A DNA stretch of 64,000 nucleotides from Terrimonas_A sp036262095 (GCA_036262095.1 DATAJQ010000010.1:7619-71618), one strand, 5' to 3'. Shown: positions 32,340 through 41,980, counted from the stretch's first letter. Made by a program: numbers and translations. Notes: generated by a model from the letters alone, not told the origin.

Positions 32340-34433
32340 TTAAGATATCTTACTCCATGCCATCTTTCCTTTTTGCTGAAGCAGGAAGCTTTTTAGCCGC
32401 AAATTGTCTGCCGAAACAAGTTCCGGGTCCTCTTCGAGTAGTTCTGCTACCAGCAGCCGGGCTGCTTCCACCAAAGGGCGGTCTTCCACGATATTTGCCA
32501 GCTTGAAATTCAACATACCGCTTTGCCGGGTGCCTTCAATGTCGCCGGGCCCTCTCAGCTCAAGGTCTTTTTCTGCTATTTCAAAGCCATTATTCGTGGA
32601 CGTCAGTATCTTGATGCGCTCGCGGGCATCATTACCCAATTTTGAACCCGATAAAAGTATGCAATAGCTTTTTTCGGCTCCCCGGCCAACCCTTCCCCTC
32701 AACTGGTGCAATTGTGACAATCCGAATTTTTCGCTGCTTTCGATCACCATCACAGAAGCATTGGGCACATTCACCCCCACTTCTATCACTGTGGTAGATA
32801 CCATGATCTGAGTATCTCCCTCAACAAATCGTTGCATGTTTTGTTCTTTTTGTTCGGCAGGCTGTTTGCCATGCACCATACTGATCCAGTATTTGGGTTC
32901 CGGAAAATATCCTTTCACTGTTTCATACCCCCGCATCAGGTTCTCATAGTCCAGCTTATCGCTTTCTTCAATCAGGGGGAAAATGATATATACCTGGCGT
33001 CCTTTGTCAATTTCGGCACGCAGGAAGCTCATTACCTGGCTTCTTTGTGTTTCATAGCGATGTACGGTGGTAATTGGTTGCCTGCCGGGCGGTAATTCAT
33101 CAATCACACTGTAATCAAGGTCTCCATAAGCCGTCATGGCCAGGGTACGGGGGATCGGGGTTGCCGTCATCACCAGCACATGCGGTGGTATTTCTGCTTT
33201 TTCCCAGAGCCTGGCACGCTGAGCCACTCCAAAGCGGTGCTGCTCATCGATGATCACCATTCCCAGCCGCTGAAACTGCACTACTTCTTCAATTACAGCA
33301 TGTGTGCCGATCAGTATCTCCAATGTTCCTTCCGCCAGTTTTTTAGCCATTTTTTTGCGGGCGGCTGTTTTGGTGGAGCCGGTCAGCAATTCCACTTCCA
33401 CCGGCATTTCTTTTAATAACGAACTGATGGTGGCAAAATGTTGTTTGGCCAGGATCTCTGTTGGTGCCATCAGGCAGGCCTGGTATCCGTTGTCGATCGC
33501 GAGCAGCATGGTGAGCAGTGCCACAATGGTTTTACCGCTGCCCACGTCACCTTGCAGCAAACGGTTCATTTGCTTGCCGGAGCCTGTATCAGTCCTGATC
33601 TCCCGCAACACCCTTTTTTGTGCGCCGGTCAACTCAAAAGGAAGATATTGCTTATAAAATGTATTGAACTGATCACCGACCTTGTCAAATACCACTCCTT
33701 TGGAAAACCGGTGGCGGCGCGATCGGAGAAGGTTCATTCTTAATTGTGCCAGGAAGAGTTCTTCCAGCTTCAGCCGTTTCACTGCTTCCTGATGCTGAGC
33801 GGCTGTGGCGGGAAAATGGATCTGGCGGAAAGCCTGATAACGACCCATTAGCTTCAATTTGCTGATAACAGTATCGGGCAGGTTTTCCGGTATGTCTTTT
33901 TCATGCAATTGGCCGAGAAGCGCCTGTGTGAGCCTGGCGATCTGCCGGCCACCCAAACTGCGGGCCTTTAATTTTTCAGTGGCAGGATATACTGGTTCCA
34001 GGAATTCCCTGCCTTCTTTTTTTTCCGGTGTCCAGGGCTCTGTTTCGGGGTGAACTATCTGCGGGGTTTGCTGAAAAAAACTAAGACGGCCATATACGAG
34101 GTATGACTGGTCCGGTAATAATGTTTTCTGTATCCAGTTGATCCCCTGAAACCAAACCAGCTCCATGCTTCCCGTGGCATCTTTTACCTGGGCTACCAGT
34201 CTTTTGCCCCTGCCTTCACCTATCACATCGAGGCGTATCAATTTAACAGCGACCTGCACAAATTCCATGGCAGGTGTGATCTCCTGTATGAGATTCACCT
34301 TTGTTTTATCGACATGCCGGTAGGGAAAATGCTCGAGCAGGTCACGGAAAGTGAAAATATTCAATTCCTTTTTCAGCAATTCTGCCCGTTGAGGTCCCAC
34401 ACCTTTCAGATATTCGATCGGACTGGCTAATAT
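32340..34433 (-). CDS. recG: ATP-dependent DNA helicase RecG, apparent ATA start
   Basis: 697 residues from ATA 34433. RecG remodels stalled forks and branched DNA. An N-terminal wedge/OB part (to about 250) is followed by helicase lobes with Walker A QGDVGSGKTIVALL, the DEQH box VIIDEQHRFG, TATPIPRTLAM and, in the second lobe, QLRGRVGRG. The first standard codon is GTG 34400, but the frame upstream reads LASPIEYLKG directly into VGPQRAELL, the conserved RecG N-terminus. No ATG, GTG or TTG exists between the upstream stop and GTG 34400. A promoter box at 34466-34473 leaves about 30 bases of leader to the ATA. Confidence 0.92.
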   Translation of the reverse strand: MLASPIEYLKGVGPQRAELLKKELNIFTFRDLLEHFPYRHVDKTKVNLIQEITPAMEFVQVAVKLIRLDVIGEGRGKRLVAQVKDATGSMELVWFQGINWIQKTLLPDQSYLVYGRLSFFQQTPQIVHPETEPWTPEKKEGREFLEPVYPATEKLKARSLGGRQIARLTQALLGQLHEKDIPENLPDTVISKLKLMGRYQAFRQIHFPATAAQHQEAVKRLKLEELFLAQLRMNLLRSRRHRFSKGVVFDKVGDQFNTFYKQYLPFELTGAQKRVLREIRTDTGSGKQMNRLLQGDVGSGKTIVALLTMLLAIDNGYQACLMAPTEILAKQHFATISSLLKEMPVEVELLTGSTKTAARKKMAKKLAEGTLEILIGTHAVIEEVVQFQRLGMVIIDEQHRFGVAQRARLWEKAEIPPHVLVMTATPIPRTLAMTAYGDLDYSVIDELPPGRQPITTVHRYETQRSQVMSFLRAEIDKGRQVYIIFPLIEESDKLDYENLMRGYETVKGYFPEPKYWISMVHGKQPAEQKEQNMQRFVEGDTQIMVSTTVIEVGVNVPNASVMVIESSEKFGLSQLHQLRGRVGRGAEKSYCILLSGSKLGNDARERIKILTSTNNGFEIAEKDLELRGPGDIEGTRQSGMLNFKLANIVEDRPLVEAARLLVAELLEEDPELVSADNLRLKSFLLQQKGKMAWSKIS

Positions 34434-34465
34434 GGCCGGTGAAGAAGAGATAAAAACAGTTTTGG

Positions 34466-34473
34466 CAAAAATA
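34466..34473 (-). promoter_or_regulatory. Predicted recG promoter, -7 box
   Basis: Reads TATTTTTG on the minus strand, an exact TAnnTTTG match. It lies downstream of the last in-frame stop and upstream of every start candidate for recG, so it limits where translation can begin. Confidence 0.5.
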
Positions 34474-34654
34474 ACGGAATCAGGTTAAGCTGCTTGGTTA
34501 CAGTATCTTAACAAAAAACTAAAGACGCCGTTTTTTTTCCCGTAATTTTTCAGAAAAAAACCAGCTTAGCACAATAAAAATCCTATTGCGCTTTATTTTA
34601 TTTCCTACTATTTTGCAGCTTTAGAACCAATAACCTATTAGAAACCCGGTCTGA

Positions 34655-35779
34655 ATGAATAACCAACTCTACCTGCTGCAGGTCTACCTGCCATTGCTGG
34701 ATTATAAATTCCCTTTACTGAGTTTTGTTACGGCTTTTATTGTTACGCTGCTCAGCATCCCGCCACTTATTGCCCTCATTAACCGCTATAAGCTTTATGA
34801 TGTTCCCAATGCACGCAAACTGCATCAATCGCCTGTGCCCACGATGGGAGGCATTGCTATTGCAGCAGGCATGGGTATGTCTATTTTATTATGGTTGCCG
34901 CTCCATGCCGAACCGGCGCAGGTGGCTTTCCTCTTTGCGGTGATGGCGCTGTTGATCATCGGGGTGATGGATGACCTGAAAGACCTGTCTGCCAAATATA
35001 AATTCGCTGTTCAATTCGCCATTGCCGCGCTGATTGCGCTCTCGGGCGTGAGGATCACTTCTTTCAATGGCCTGTTTGGGATTGAAACATTGCCCCTGTA
35101 CAGCCAGTATTTTTTTACCATCCTGGCCATTGCAGGCATTACCAACGCCTTCAACCTGGTGGATGGGATCGATGGGCTGGCAGGTGGGTTGGCTTTTATG
35201 AGCCTGATCACCCTGGGGCTTTTCCTCAACCTCAGCGGAGATGTAAATACGGCTTTGATCGCTTTCGCACTTGCAGGAGGAGTATTAGCATTTCTGTACT
35301 TTAATTTCAACCCGGCACGGATATTCATGGGCGATACCGGCTCGCTGGTCATAGGTTTTATCATCGCTGTCTTATGTATCCGTCTGCTGCAGGTAAATAC
35401 ATTTGCCGATCATCCTGTATTGCCCAATGCTCCGGTGTTTGTATTAGGCATCGTGCTGGTGCCGGTGTTTGACACGTTGCGTGTATTCACTTTACGTACC
35501 TGGAGAGGTGGCTCGCCTTTCATGGCCGACCGTACGCATATTCATCACCTGCTTACGAATAATGGATTCAGTCATGTATTCTCTGTTCGGGTGATCTGTT
35601 TTGTTCATGCACTGGTGCTGATAGAAGTATTCCTGTTGCGGAATATAAAACAGGAGTATACATTATTACTGCTCACTGGTCTTATGCTATTGGTCTCATT
35701 CGTATTAAAAAAGAGCGGCAGCTTTCTCCGGTTTTATAACAAAAACAAAAGCAGCATTATTCATGAAAAGGGTGCATGA
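34655..35779 (+). CDS. WecA/MraY-family undecaprenyl-phosphate sugar-1-phosphate transferase
   Basis: 374 residues with about 11 membrane helices. Transfers a sugar-1-phosphate (GlcNAc-1-P in WecA) to undecaprenyl phosphate to start a glycan. Catalytic motifs: VMDDLKDLSAKYK, NAFNLVDGIDGLAGG, NPARIFMGDTGSLVIGF and the C-terminal DRTHIHHLL, whose HIHH is typical of the WecA branch and not of true MraY. No other polysaccharide gene stands near it, so it could serve lipopolysaccharide, capsule or exopolysaccharide synthesis. Its stop codon lies in a hairpin (35770-35796). Confidence 0.9.
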   Translation: MNNQLYLLQVYLPLLDYKFPLLSFVTAFIVTLLSIPPLIALINRYKLYDVPNARKLHQSPVPTMGGIAIAAGMGMSILLWLPLHAEPAQVAFLFAVMALLIIGVMDDLKDLSAKYKFAVQFAIAALIALSGVRITSFNGLFGIETLPLYSQYFFTILAIAGITNAFNLVDGIDGLAGGLAFMSLITLGLFLNLSGDVNTALIAFALAGGVLAFLYFNFNPARIFMGDTGSLVIGFIIAVLCIRLLQVNTFADHPVLPNAPVFVLGIVLVPVFDTLRVFTLRTWRGGSPFMADRTHIHHLLTNNGFSHVFSVRVICFVHALVLIEVFLLRNIKQEYTLLLLTGLMLLVSFVLKKSGSFLRFYNKNKSSIIHEKGA

Positions 35780-35796
35780 ATAAGATCCATGCACCC
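35770..35796. terminator. Bidirectional hairpin at the wecA-like stop
   Basis: GGGTGCATG (35770-35778) pairs with CATGCACCC (35788-35796) and overlaps the TGA at 35777-35779. It separates two convergent genes. The T-tract is short, so its strength is uncertain. Confidence 0.6.
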
Positions 35797-35820
35797 TGTT
35801 TATCTCCAGCAACTCATTTA

Positions 35821-36603
35821 TTACTTGCTTGCAATAAATACCAGGAACTGATTTTGGAGGAAATAAAAATCGTCTGGCAGTTGATAGGGTTGCAATGCTT
35901 TGGCAATGATGTCTTCCACTGTTTTTCTGCTGTTGTTGTCCATGGCAGCAGCAGCAGGGCCAGTACCCATAAAGCTTTTAATACCATCTGAAAGGTTTGC
36001 ATAAAGGAATGGACAGTTTACTGTCGTTTTAAATTCAAGATTCAGCCCGTTCTTCTTCAACGTATTTTCAATCTTCCCATCTTCAGAAAGGGCAAAGGGG
36101 CCGGGAGTGCCTGGCGGTGGCGGTGGCAATAGGGTCCCGATCGCTTTTAATACATTGGTAGCATCACTGAACCCGGGTTTGTCCCAGATGCCGATCACCA
36201 GTTTCCCGCCTGGTTTTAAAACACGTTTTGCTTCTACCAGTGCTTTTTCAAAATCACCGGCATATTGAAGCGAGTTGAAACCCGTCACCACATGAAAAGT
36301 ATCTTCTACAAATGGTAATGCTTCAAGGTCTTCTTCAAGGAAGTTGTTTTGCGGATTGCGTTGCTTGGCCACTTCCAGCAAACCGGGTGCTGCATCAACG
36401 CCTACCACCTGCGCGCCGGCCTGTATGGCCATGTAGCTGAAGAGGCCTGAACCGCATCCGGCATCCAATAATAATTTGTCGCTCGATAATTCCAACTGCT
36501 CCAGCACTTTCCTGTACATCGGCAGAAACCAGGGTTCAAAATGCTTTGACCAATATTGCGGTGCAATACTCCACAGTTTTCCCTGGATTGTTTTTGTGCT
36601 CAT
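35821..36603 (-). CDS. Class I SAM-dependent methyltransferase
   Basis: 260 residues. SAM-binding motif I is LLLDAGCGSGLFSYMA, followed by VVGVDAAPGLLEVAK, the acidic motif LEEDLEALPFVEDTFHVVTGFNSLQYA and VLKPGGKLVIGIWDKP, all typical of the UbiE/Methyltransf_11 type. A proline run (PPPPPGTPGP) lies in the middle of the C-terminal part. Substrate unknown. It is followed upstream by an AraC regulator gene on the same strand, 128 bases away. Confidence 0.85.
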   Translation of the reverse strand: MSTKTIQGKLWSIAPQYWSKHFEPWFLPMYRKVLEQLELSSDKLLLDAGCGSGLFSYMAIQAGAQVVGVDAAPGLLEVAKQRNPQNNFLEEDLEALPFVEDTFHVVTGFNSLQYAGDFEKALVEAKRVLKPGGKLVIGIWDKPGFSDATNVLKAIGTLLPPPPPGTPGPFALSEDGKIENTLKKNGLNLEFKTTVNCPFLYANLSDGIKSFMGTGPAAAAMDNNSRKTVEDIIAKALQPYQLPDDFYFLQNQFLVFIASK

Positions 36604-36731
36604 TGAATAGGTTTTAATGGTTATTAAAAAAGCAAAACTAAACGGGCAGGAAAAAGAATGCCTTTCTTAAAAGCCCAGAGATCTGACTGTGAAGTTCATC
36701 TCTGAAGATTGCAGGAAATTATCGGATATTT

Positions 36732-37601
36732 TTAATTCATTTGAGCAACCTGTTGCTTCATTGCTCCTGGAGGGTTTCCAAAACGTTGGCGGAATGATCT
36801 GCTGAAATGTGAAGGGCTCTCAAAGCCGCTTTCAAATGCAGCTTCGGCGACTGTTCTTCCCATATTGGTAAGAAGATGAAGCGAATGGTTCAGGCGTCTT
36901 TCCATCAACCATTTGCCGGGAGGCATATCATACAGCTTTTCAAAATCTCTTTTGAAAGCAGACAGGCTTCGTGAGCAAAGCCGGGCAAATTCTTCGAGCT
37001 TAAGATTGAAACAAAAGTTTTCTTCCATTACACGTTGAAGGGATACGGCCTGTGGCTCCTGTAATAAAGAACAGAAATAAGATAAGAGTCCCTGGTTCCT
37101 GGGGTTGTCAATAAGAGCAAGTACCAGCTCCCTGAACTTTAATTCCAGCAAGGACTGATCAGGCTCACGCTCGTCATCAAAATAAGGGAGCATGGACTGA
37201 AAGTAAGCCTGGATGGTAGCGCTGTTATGAATGGGAATAATCTGATCAGGCTGCTTCACCGTTCTCATTAATGGTTTTGTCCTGCTTTTTAAGACTTCAC
37301 AGATAAATTCATCTGGTATAAAAAACAGGAAAAAGCAAAATTCGGTATCGAAGAACTGCTCAACAATAGCAGCTCCTTTTCTTACAAATACGCAGGTACC
37401 ACTATGCAGGTCATACGCTCCATTGGAAGTATGCCAGACTTTCCGGCCTTCCACCACATACACAATGTAGTTATGGTGGCTCCAAAGATCCTCATACCTG
37501 TTCTGAAGCCTGCAATTGAAAATAGTAAAAAGAGAATCTTTACAGGTAAGCCGGCGGCAACGACCAGGATTGGTTGCAATATGCGTATATAAATTATACA
37601 A
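36732..37601 (-). CDS. AraC-family transcriptional regulator
   Basis: 289 residues. The N-terminal half is a cupin-like sensing domain (YIVYVVEGRKVWHT, GTCVFVRKGAAIVEQ). The C-terminal about 100 residues have two helix-turn-helix units: LEEFARLCSRSLSAFKRDF and TVAEAAFESGFESPSHFSRSFRQRFG with NPPG after it, the classic AraC signature. The start is TTG at 37601, since the first ATG would remove much of the sensor domain. Target genes are not evident; the neighbouring methyltransferase or the cysteine-synthase-like gene are candidates by position. Confidence 0.85.
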   Translation of the reverse strand: MYNLYTHIATNPGRCRRLTCKDSLFTIFNCRLQNRYEDLWSHHNYIVYVVEGRKVWHTSNGAYDLHSGTCVFVRKGAAIVEQFFDTEFCFFLFFIPDEFICEVLKSRTKPLMRTVKQPDQIIPIHNSATIQAYFQSMLPYFDDEREPDQSLLELKFRELVLALIDNPRNQGLLSYFCSLLQEPQAVSLQRVMEENFCFNLKLEEFARLCSRSLSAFKRDFEKLYDMPPGKWLMERRLNHSLHLLTNMGRTVAEAAFESGFESPSHFSRSFRQRFGNPPGAMKQQVAQMN

Positions 37602-37748
37602 AGGTTAACAACGGCGGTTAAAATTATGATTTAGAGGGAATACCATAAATACCCTATAAGTGGTATTTATTTCCGATAGCGTTTATTCACCAAAACTGCT
37701 GCTGTTTGTTATCAGCAACAGGGTCCCATTTGAGGAAGAACCGGACTA

Positions 37749-38663
37749 TCAGTCCCTGTACAGTTCCCCATTCAGATATTTCAATCCCGAATCCGGCACT
37801 ATGGTAACGATCTTTTTTCCAGGCCCGATGATCCTTGCCCTTTGAATAGCAGCCCAGATGTTTGCACCGGCTGTAGTGCCACCGAATACGCCTTCTTTCC
37901 TGGCAAGATCTCTTGCAGCAGTGTAAGCATCTTCATCTTTAACCGGGATGATCTCATCAGCCAGATCGAGACGGCAGATTGAAGGCACAAAGCCCGCACC
38001 AATGCCTTCCAGCCTGTGTGTGCCGGTGATATCACCACCCGAAAGTGCGCGCACATAGAACGGCTCTATCGCAATGCACCGGATATGTGGAATTTCCTTT
38101 TTCAATACCTCTGCATTGCCGGAGAAACTTCCACCGGTGCCAACTCCGGTAATGAACTCATCTATATCATTTCCCAGCACAGCAATGAGCTCACGGGCCA
38201 TTGTATGATAGGCATTACGGTTATCGGTGTTATTGAACTGGTCTGTCCAGAAAGTGTTTGGCTGCCGGCTCAATTCCCTTGCACGTCCTATTAATAAATC
38301 AAACAATCCGGCAGTGATCTTTCCATTTTCGCTGGGTATGATATCCAGGTTAGCCCCAAAGGCTTTCATAGTCTGCAATTTCTCTTCAGCAAAGGCATCT
38401 GATGATACGAAATGGGCTTTATATCCCTTGCTGGCGCAAACCATGGCCAGGGAGCTGCCGGTGCTGCCACCGGTATATTCCACTACCGTGCCGCCGGGTT
38501 TCAACTCGCCACGCCGTTCTGCACCTTCGATCATGGAAAGGGCCATACGGTCTTTCATGCTGCCGGTAGGATTGGCACCTTCATATTTAACATAGATATC
38601 AGCAGAGCCAGGTTCTGTAAGGCGTTCCAGTTTTATCAAGGGAGTATTGCCGATCGCTTTCAT
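37749..38663 (-). CDS. Cysteine-synthase-family PLP enzyme
   Basis: 304 residues, a typical length. Fold-type II PLP enzyme with IGNTPLIKLERL, the PLP-lysine motif NPTGSMKDRMAL, the substrate loop EYTGGSTGSSLAMV, the phosphate-binding GVGTGGSFSG and a C-terminal VPDSGLKYLNGELY. The usual reaction is O-acetylserine (or a related activated amino acid) plus sulfide to cysteine, but this family also includes cystathionine- and phosphoserine-using members, so the exact substrate is open. Confidence 0.88.
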   Translation of the reverse strand: MKAIGNTPLIKLERLTEPGSADIYVKYEGANPTGSMKDRMALSMIEGAERRGELKPGGTVVEYTGGSTGSSLAMVCASKGYKAHFVSSDAFAEEKLQTMKAFGANLDIIPSENGKITAGLFDLLIGRARELSRQPNTFWTDQFNNTDNRNAYHTMARELIAVLGNDIDEFITGVGTGGSFSGNAEVLKKEIPHIRCIAIEPFYVRALSGGDITGTHRLEGIGAGFVPSICRLDLADEIIPVKDEDAYTAARDLARKEGVFGGTTAGANIWAAIQRARIIGPGKKIVTIVPDSGLKYLNGELYRD

Positions 38664-39162
38664 GCCATGATATTTTTATAAAAAAACAGAAAAACTGGAT
38701 AGGAATGTGGTTTTAGTTAGTAGATGGTTGTTTTTGCAGTGGGAATGGGTTTGAGGGTGATGAGGAACGAAAAATGACAGGGTTATCGGAGTAAAAAAGC
38801 AGGATGACGTGTTGTTTTTCCTATTTGGAAGTTTACGGATAATGATAGGTTTGGATTCTAAACTGTATCTATGAAATCTGATCATATTAAAACATACGCA
38901 ACAAAGGAATGGGTTAGCAGGCCAGGATTTAGTGAGGAATGCAACAGAAAATGTCCGAGGAAGTGTGGCGAAAATTGTCGAAAATACAACCAACGGATCA
39001 GGATTTACAGGAACTATATTGATGCCAATTTTCACCATTTGAACAATGACTATTAGCTATTTGGGAGCCTTCCTAATTCAAAAGGCCAGTTTTCAAAAGA
39101 GAAATATATTCCCGGAAAAGAATATGTTGCCATATTTTCTAGTGAAAAAGTAAATTTATATT
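38664..39162. other. 499-base region without a recognisable gene
   Basis: Several short ORFs occur on both strands, none with a family match, signal peptide or neighbour support. One plus-strand frame of about 55 codons ending at a stop near 39045 reads NGLAGQDLVRN...GSGFTGTILMPIFTI and looks protein-like, but it lacks an ATG and may be the remnant of a lost gene. Composition is more A/T-rich than in the flanking genes. Confidence 0.5.
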
Positions 39163-39318
39163 ATGAAACCTAAGACAAAGATCCGTGGCAAAATGACACG
39201 CGCGGAAATAAAAGCTTTAAATGCTATTGCCATCAAGGTAAAAGATAAGGTACTGTTTACCGAAAAAATTGAAGATGCCAAAAGACATCTTCAGCAACTA
39301 CGGGACTCAGCATCCTAA
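39163..39318 (+). CDS. Small basic hypothetical protein (51 residues)
   Basis: ATG to TAA frame coding for a Lys/Arg-rich, mostly helical peptide (MKPKTKIRGKMTRAEIKALN...HLQQLRDSAS). It has no membrane helix or signal peptide. Support comes from a terminator hairpin (39360-39399) on the same strand right after it and from the regular helical charge pattern. No family is recognised, and it may be a regulator or an unannotated small protein. Confidence 0.4.
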   Translation: MKPKTKIRGKMTRAEIKALNAIAIKVKDKVLFTEKIEDAKRHLQQLRDSAS

Positions 39319-39359
39319 CTATCCTGCCATCAAAATGTGCTGAAGCATTATATAATCTT

Positions 39360-39399
39360 GGTTTCCGAAGCTTTCAAAGAAATTTCGGAAACCTTTTTC
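39360..39399 (+). terminator. Intrinsic terminator
   Basis: GGTTTCCGAA (39360-39369) pairs with TTCGGAAACC (39384-39393) and is followed by TTTTTCTTT on the plus strand. The direction fits the small ORF at 39163-39318 and not the receptor gene on the other strand. Confidence 0.75.
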
Positions 39400-39413
39400 T
39401 TTACACTCCCCAT

Positions 39414-41819
39414 TTACTCAACCCTTCCTCTCTCTTCCTCCACCGAGTCACTCTTTCTCCCCTTCACCGATTTCTTCCCAAACCGGTACGTAAACGCCAA
39501 TCCAAAACGCTGCGTCCCCGATTCACTGGTCTGTATAAAATCCGCCTGTTTCAAACCCATCGACCGGTTATAATAAACCCAGGAATGAAAAATATCATCC
39601 ATCACCAACCTGATACTGCCCTTTTCTCCAATCTTCTGCTGAATAGCTGCATTCATCCTGTACATGCCACTGGTTGAAGTCTGACCATTCATATCTGCAC
39701 TCGCATAATAACCGCTGAGCTCCGCATTCAGCCTGGGATTAATGGTGAAATAGTTGTTCAGCTCCCATCTCAGTACATTCGTATTCGGGCTTAACTGTTC
39801 TGTGTAAATCATTCCTCTCAGCCCAATACGCGACAACCTAACCGTTGAATTCATCGACCACCATTTTGCGGGCGATATGTTCACTCCAACACTCAATAAG
39901 AACATGATCCCTTTTGCATAATTACCCGGCCGGGTTATAAAGAGGCTGTCTTCTGCCCTGGTCGTTTGCAAAATAACTTTCCGGAAATCATTATAGCTTA
40001 ATTCCGCCCATAAAAACTGACCATGCCGATACTTCAGTTCATAACGCGTCATGAACTGAGGGTTCAGCAAGGGATTACCTCCACTGTAGGAATAATTGTC
40101 CTTATAAAAAAGAAAAGGGTTTAATAACTGATAGTTGGGGCGGTTCACCCTGCGGCTCACCATCAGACCGAGAATATCCTTGCCTGCACTATCAAGTTTA
40201 TAACTTACTGCTACAGAAGGAAACCAGCTTACATAGTTCCTGCTGAAACCCGTATCCTTTGACACTGCATTGGCAGGCTGCTTTCCATTAATATATGTAT
40301 GCTCCATTCGCAAGCCGGCCTGTGCTGAAAAGCGTCCCCAATCTTGCCGACTATTGATATATGCCGCATTGATATTCTCTCTATATATAAACCTGTTTGA
40401 CAAAGCCGGATCATACACAGGAGCTATTCCATCTTTATCATAATAATCCGTTGTGTTGTCATTCTTCACCAAACTGGATTTGATACCGGTTTCCAGTCTT
40501 CCACCATTCTTCCATGGCTGCACATAATCGGTCTTTACAGTATAAATGCGGATGGAAGAAGGCAGATGATAAGAAAAACGGGATACTGGCTGTTCATCCA
40601 GGAAGTTAATCAGCTCCTGTTGGCCATTGAAACGGTATTGCAGGTAATTGATATCAGCGCTTAGCTCCTGCCCTTCGCGTGAGAATTTATGCAAGAGGTT
40701 AAGATTAAGCCCGTAATTATTTCTTTTATCCTCGCTGATAGTATTGCCATATCCTTTTCCTGTTAGCTGTTGAAGCGAATCAAATGTTTCACTGTAATAA
40801 TCGAAACGTCCGTCCCTGTTGCCGTGGTTGATATTGGCTACAAAACCAAGACTGGTTTTAGCCGTCACTTCATAATCCAATCCACCCATAAAATTGAGCG
40901 ATTTACCGGTCCCTACCTGATTATTATCCAGTAATACAGAAGAAGAAAGGCTTCCATCTTCCTGAAAATACCGGCGGGTATATAAATCTGCTGTATAATT
41001 CTTGTCCACGTTATAGCCAACATTGGTAAAAAGATTGATCTTTTTATAATTATAATTCAAGTTCACAGAATAGTTTTGCCGGCCATATTTTCCCTGCGCA
41101 TATCCTGCAGCAGCATTGCCTGTCAATCCTCCCGCCCTGTTCTTTTTTAACTGCAGATTGATGATGGCATTGCCAGCGGCATCATAGCGCGCAGAAGGGT
41201 TATCGATCAATTCAATCTTATCGAGTATAGCCCCTGGTAAAGATTTGAGGTAAGCAGCCAGGTCCTGCGCAGACATATAGGTTTGCCTGCCATTGATCAG
41301 CAACAGTATTCCGGTTCTACCCTTCAGGCTGATATTTCCCTGGTTATCTACGCTTATGCCCGGTGTGCGCGACAACACTTCCAGCACATTGCTGGCTGCA
41401 CTGCCGATCATTACATCCGCATTTACAACTGTCTTATCAAGGGAATGTTCCAGTAAAGGCTTTTTTGATTTTACCACTACCGCCGTCAATTCCTTTGCAT
41501 CGCCGGGTTGCAGGATAATTTCCGGTAATTGCAGATCATTTTGCATACTGTCTATGCTGATCTGTTTTTGGTAAGATCTCAGTCCGATCACATCAATAGA
41601 AAGAATGAACCTGCCGGAATGTAATTGCCGGAAGCTAAAATCTCCATTCGTTTCACTGCTGGTTATCTGCGCCGGCAGGGAATCTGATTGATTCAATAAA
41701 CGGATGGTAGCGCCAGCTACAGGTTGCAGCTTGCTGTCTTTCACCTTACCAGTGATGATCTGTGAGAAAGAGAAGTTATGGATCAGTAAAACTGCGAAAC
41801 AAAGGATAAAACTTTTCAT
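39414..41819 (-). CDS. TonB-dependent outer-membrane receptor (large-barrel type)
   Basis: 801 residues. Signal peptide (ending NFSFSQ), a carboxypeptidase-like domain (IITGKVKDSKLQPVAGATIRLL), a plug domain (about 115-225, NVLEVLSRTPGISVDNQGNISLKGRTGILLLINGR style, with IELIDNPSARYDAAG) and a barrel to the C-terminus (VMDDIFHS, RFGLAFTYRFGKK) followed by a basic tail. It fits the OMP_b-brl_3 family. Unlike SusC it has no SusD partner, so it is more likely for a metal chelate, peptide or signal. A LytS/LytTR pair is transcribed divergently. Confidence 0.9.
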   Translation of the reverse strand: MKSFILCFAVLLIHNFSFSQIITGKVKDSKLQPVAGATIRLLNQSDSLPAQITSSETNGDFSFRQLHSGRFILSIDVIGLRSYQKQISIDSMQNDLQLPEIILQPGDAKELTAVVVKSKKPLLEHSLDKTVVNADVMIGSAASNVLEVLSRTPGISVDNQGNISLKGRTGILLLINGRQTYMSAQDLAAYLKSLPGAILDKIELIDNPSARYDAAGNAIINLQLKKNRAGGLTGNAAAGYAQGKYGRQNYSVNLNYNYKKINLFTNVGYNVDKNYTADLYTRRYFQEDGSLSSSVLLDNNQVGTGKSLNFMGGLDYEVTAKTSLGFVANINHGNRDGRFDYYSETFDSLQQLTGKGYGNTISEDKRNNYGLNLNLLHKFSREGQELSADINYLQYRFNGQQELINFLDEQPVSRFSYHLPSSIRIYTVKTDYVQPWKNGGRLETGIKSSLVKNDNTTDYYDKDGIAPVYDPALSNRFIYRENINAAYINSRQDWGRFSAQAGLRMEHTYINGKQPANAVSKDTGFSRNYVSWFPSVAVSYKLDSAGKDILGLMVSRRVNRPNYQLLNPFLFYKDNYSYSGGNPLLNPQFMTRYELKYRHGQFLWAELSYNDFRKVILQTTRAEDSLFITRPGNYAKGIMFLLSVGVNISPAKWWSMNSTVRLSRIGLRGMIYTEQLSPNTNVLRWELNNYFTINPRLNAELSGYYASADMNGQTSTSGMYRMNAAIQQKIGEKGSIRLVMDDIFHSWVYYNRSMGLKQADFIQTSESGTQRFGLAFTYRFGKKSVKGRKSDSVEEERGRVE

Positions 41820-41980
41820 GATTAACGTTTGTTCCGCAAATATTGCCAGCGCTCAACCGCTCCGGAAATAATAGTGTCGTACCTTTCCTTTCTGCTGACG
41901 GAAACTGCGGAAAGCAGGATGAACAAATTGGTCATGTTTCAAAGCCTTTCTGACAGGTAAAGCGGTATTTCCATCAGCAA

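Noticed and set aside
38676..39038. 120-codon minus-strand ORF
   Set aside because: Irregular composition, no signal peptide or domain, and not supported by promoter or terminator.
38871..39056. 61-codon Cys-rich plus-strand ORF
   Set aside because: The cysteines disappear in the neighbouring frame, which reads more like real protein; probably a shadow of a gene remnant.
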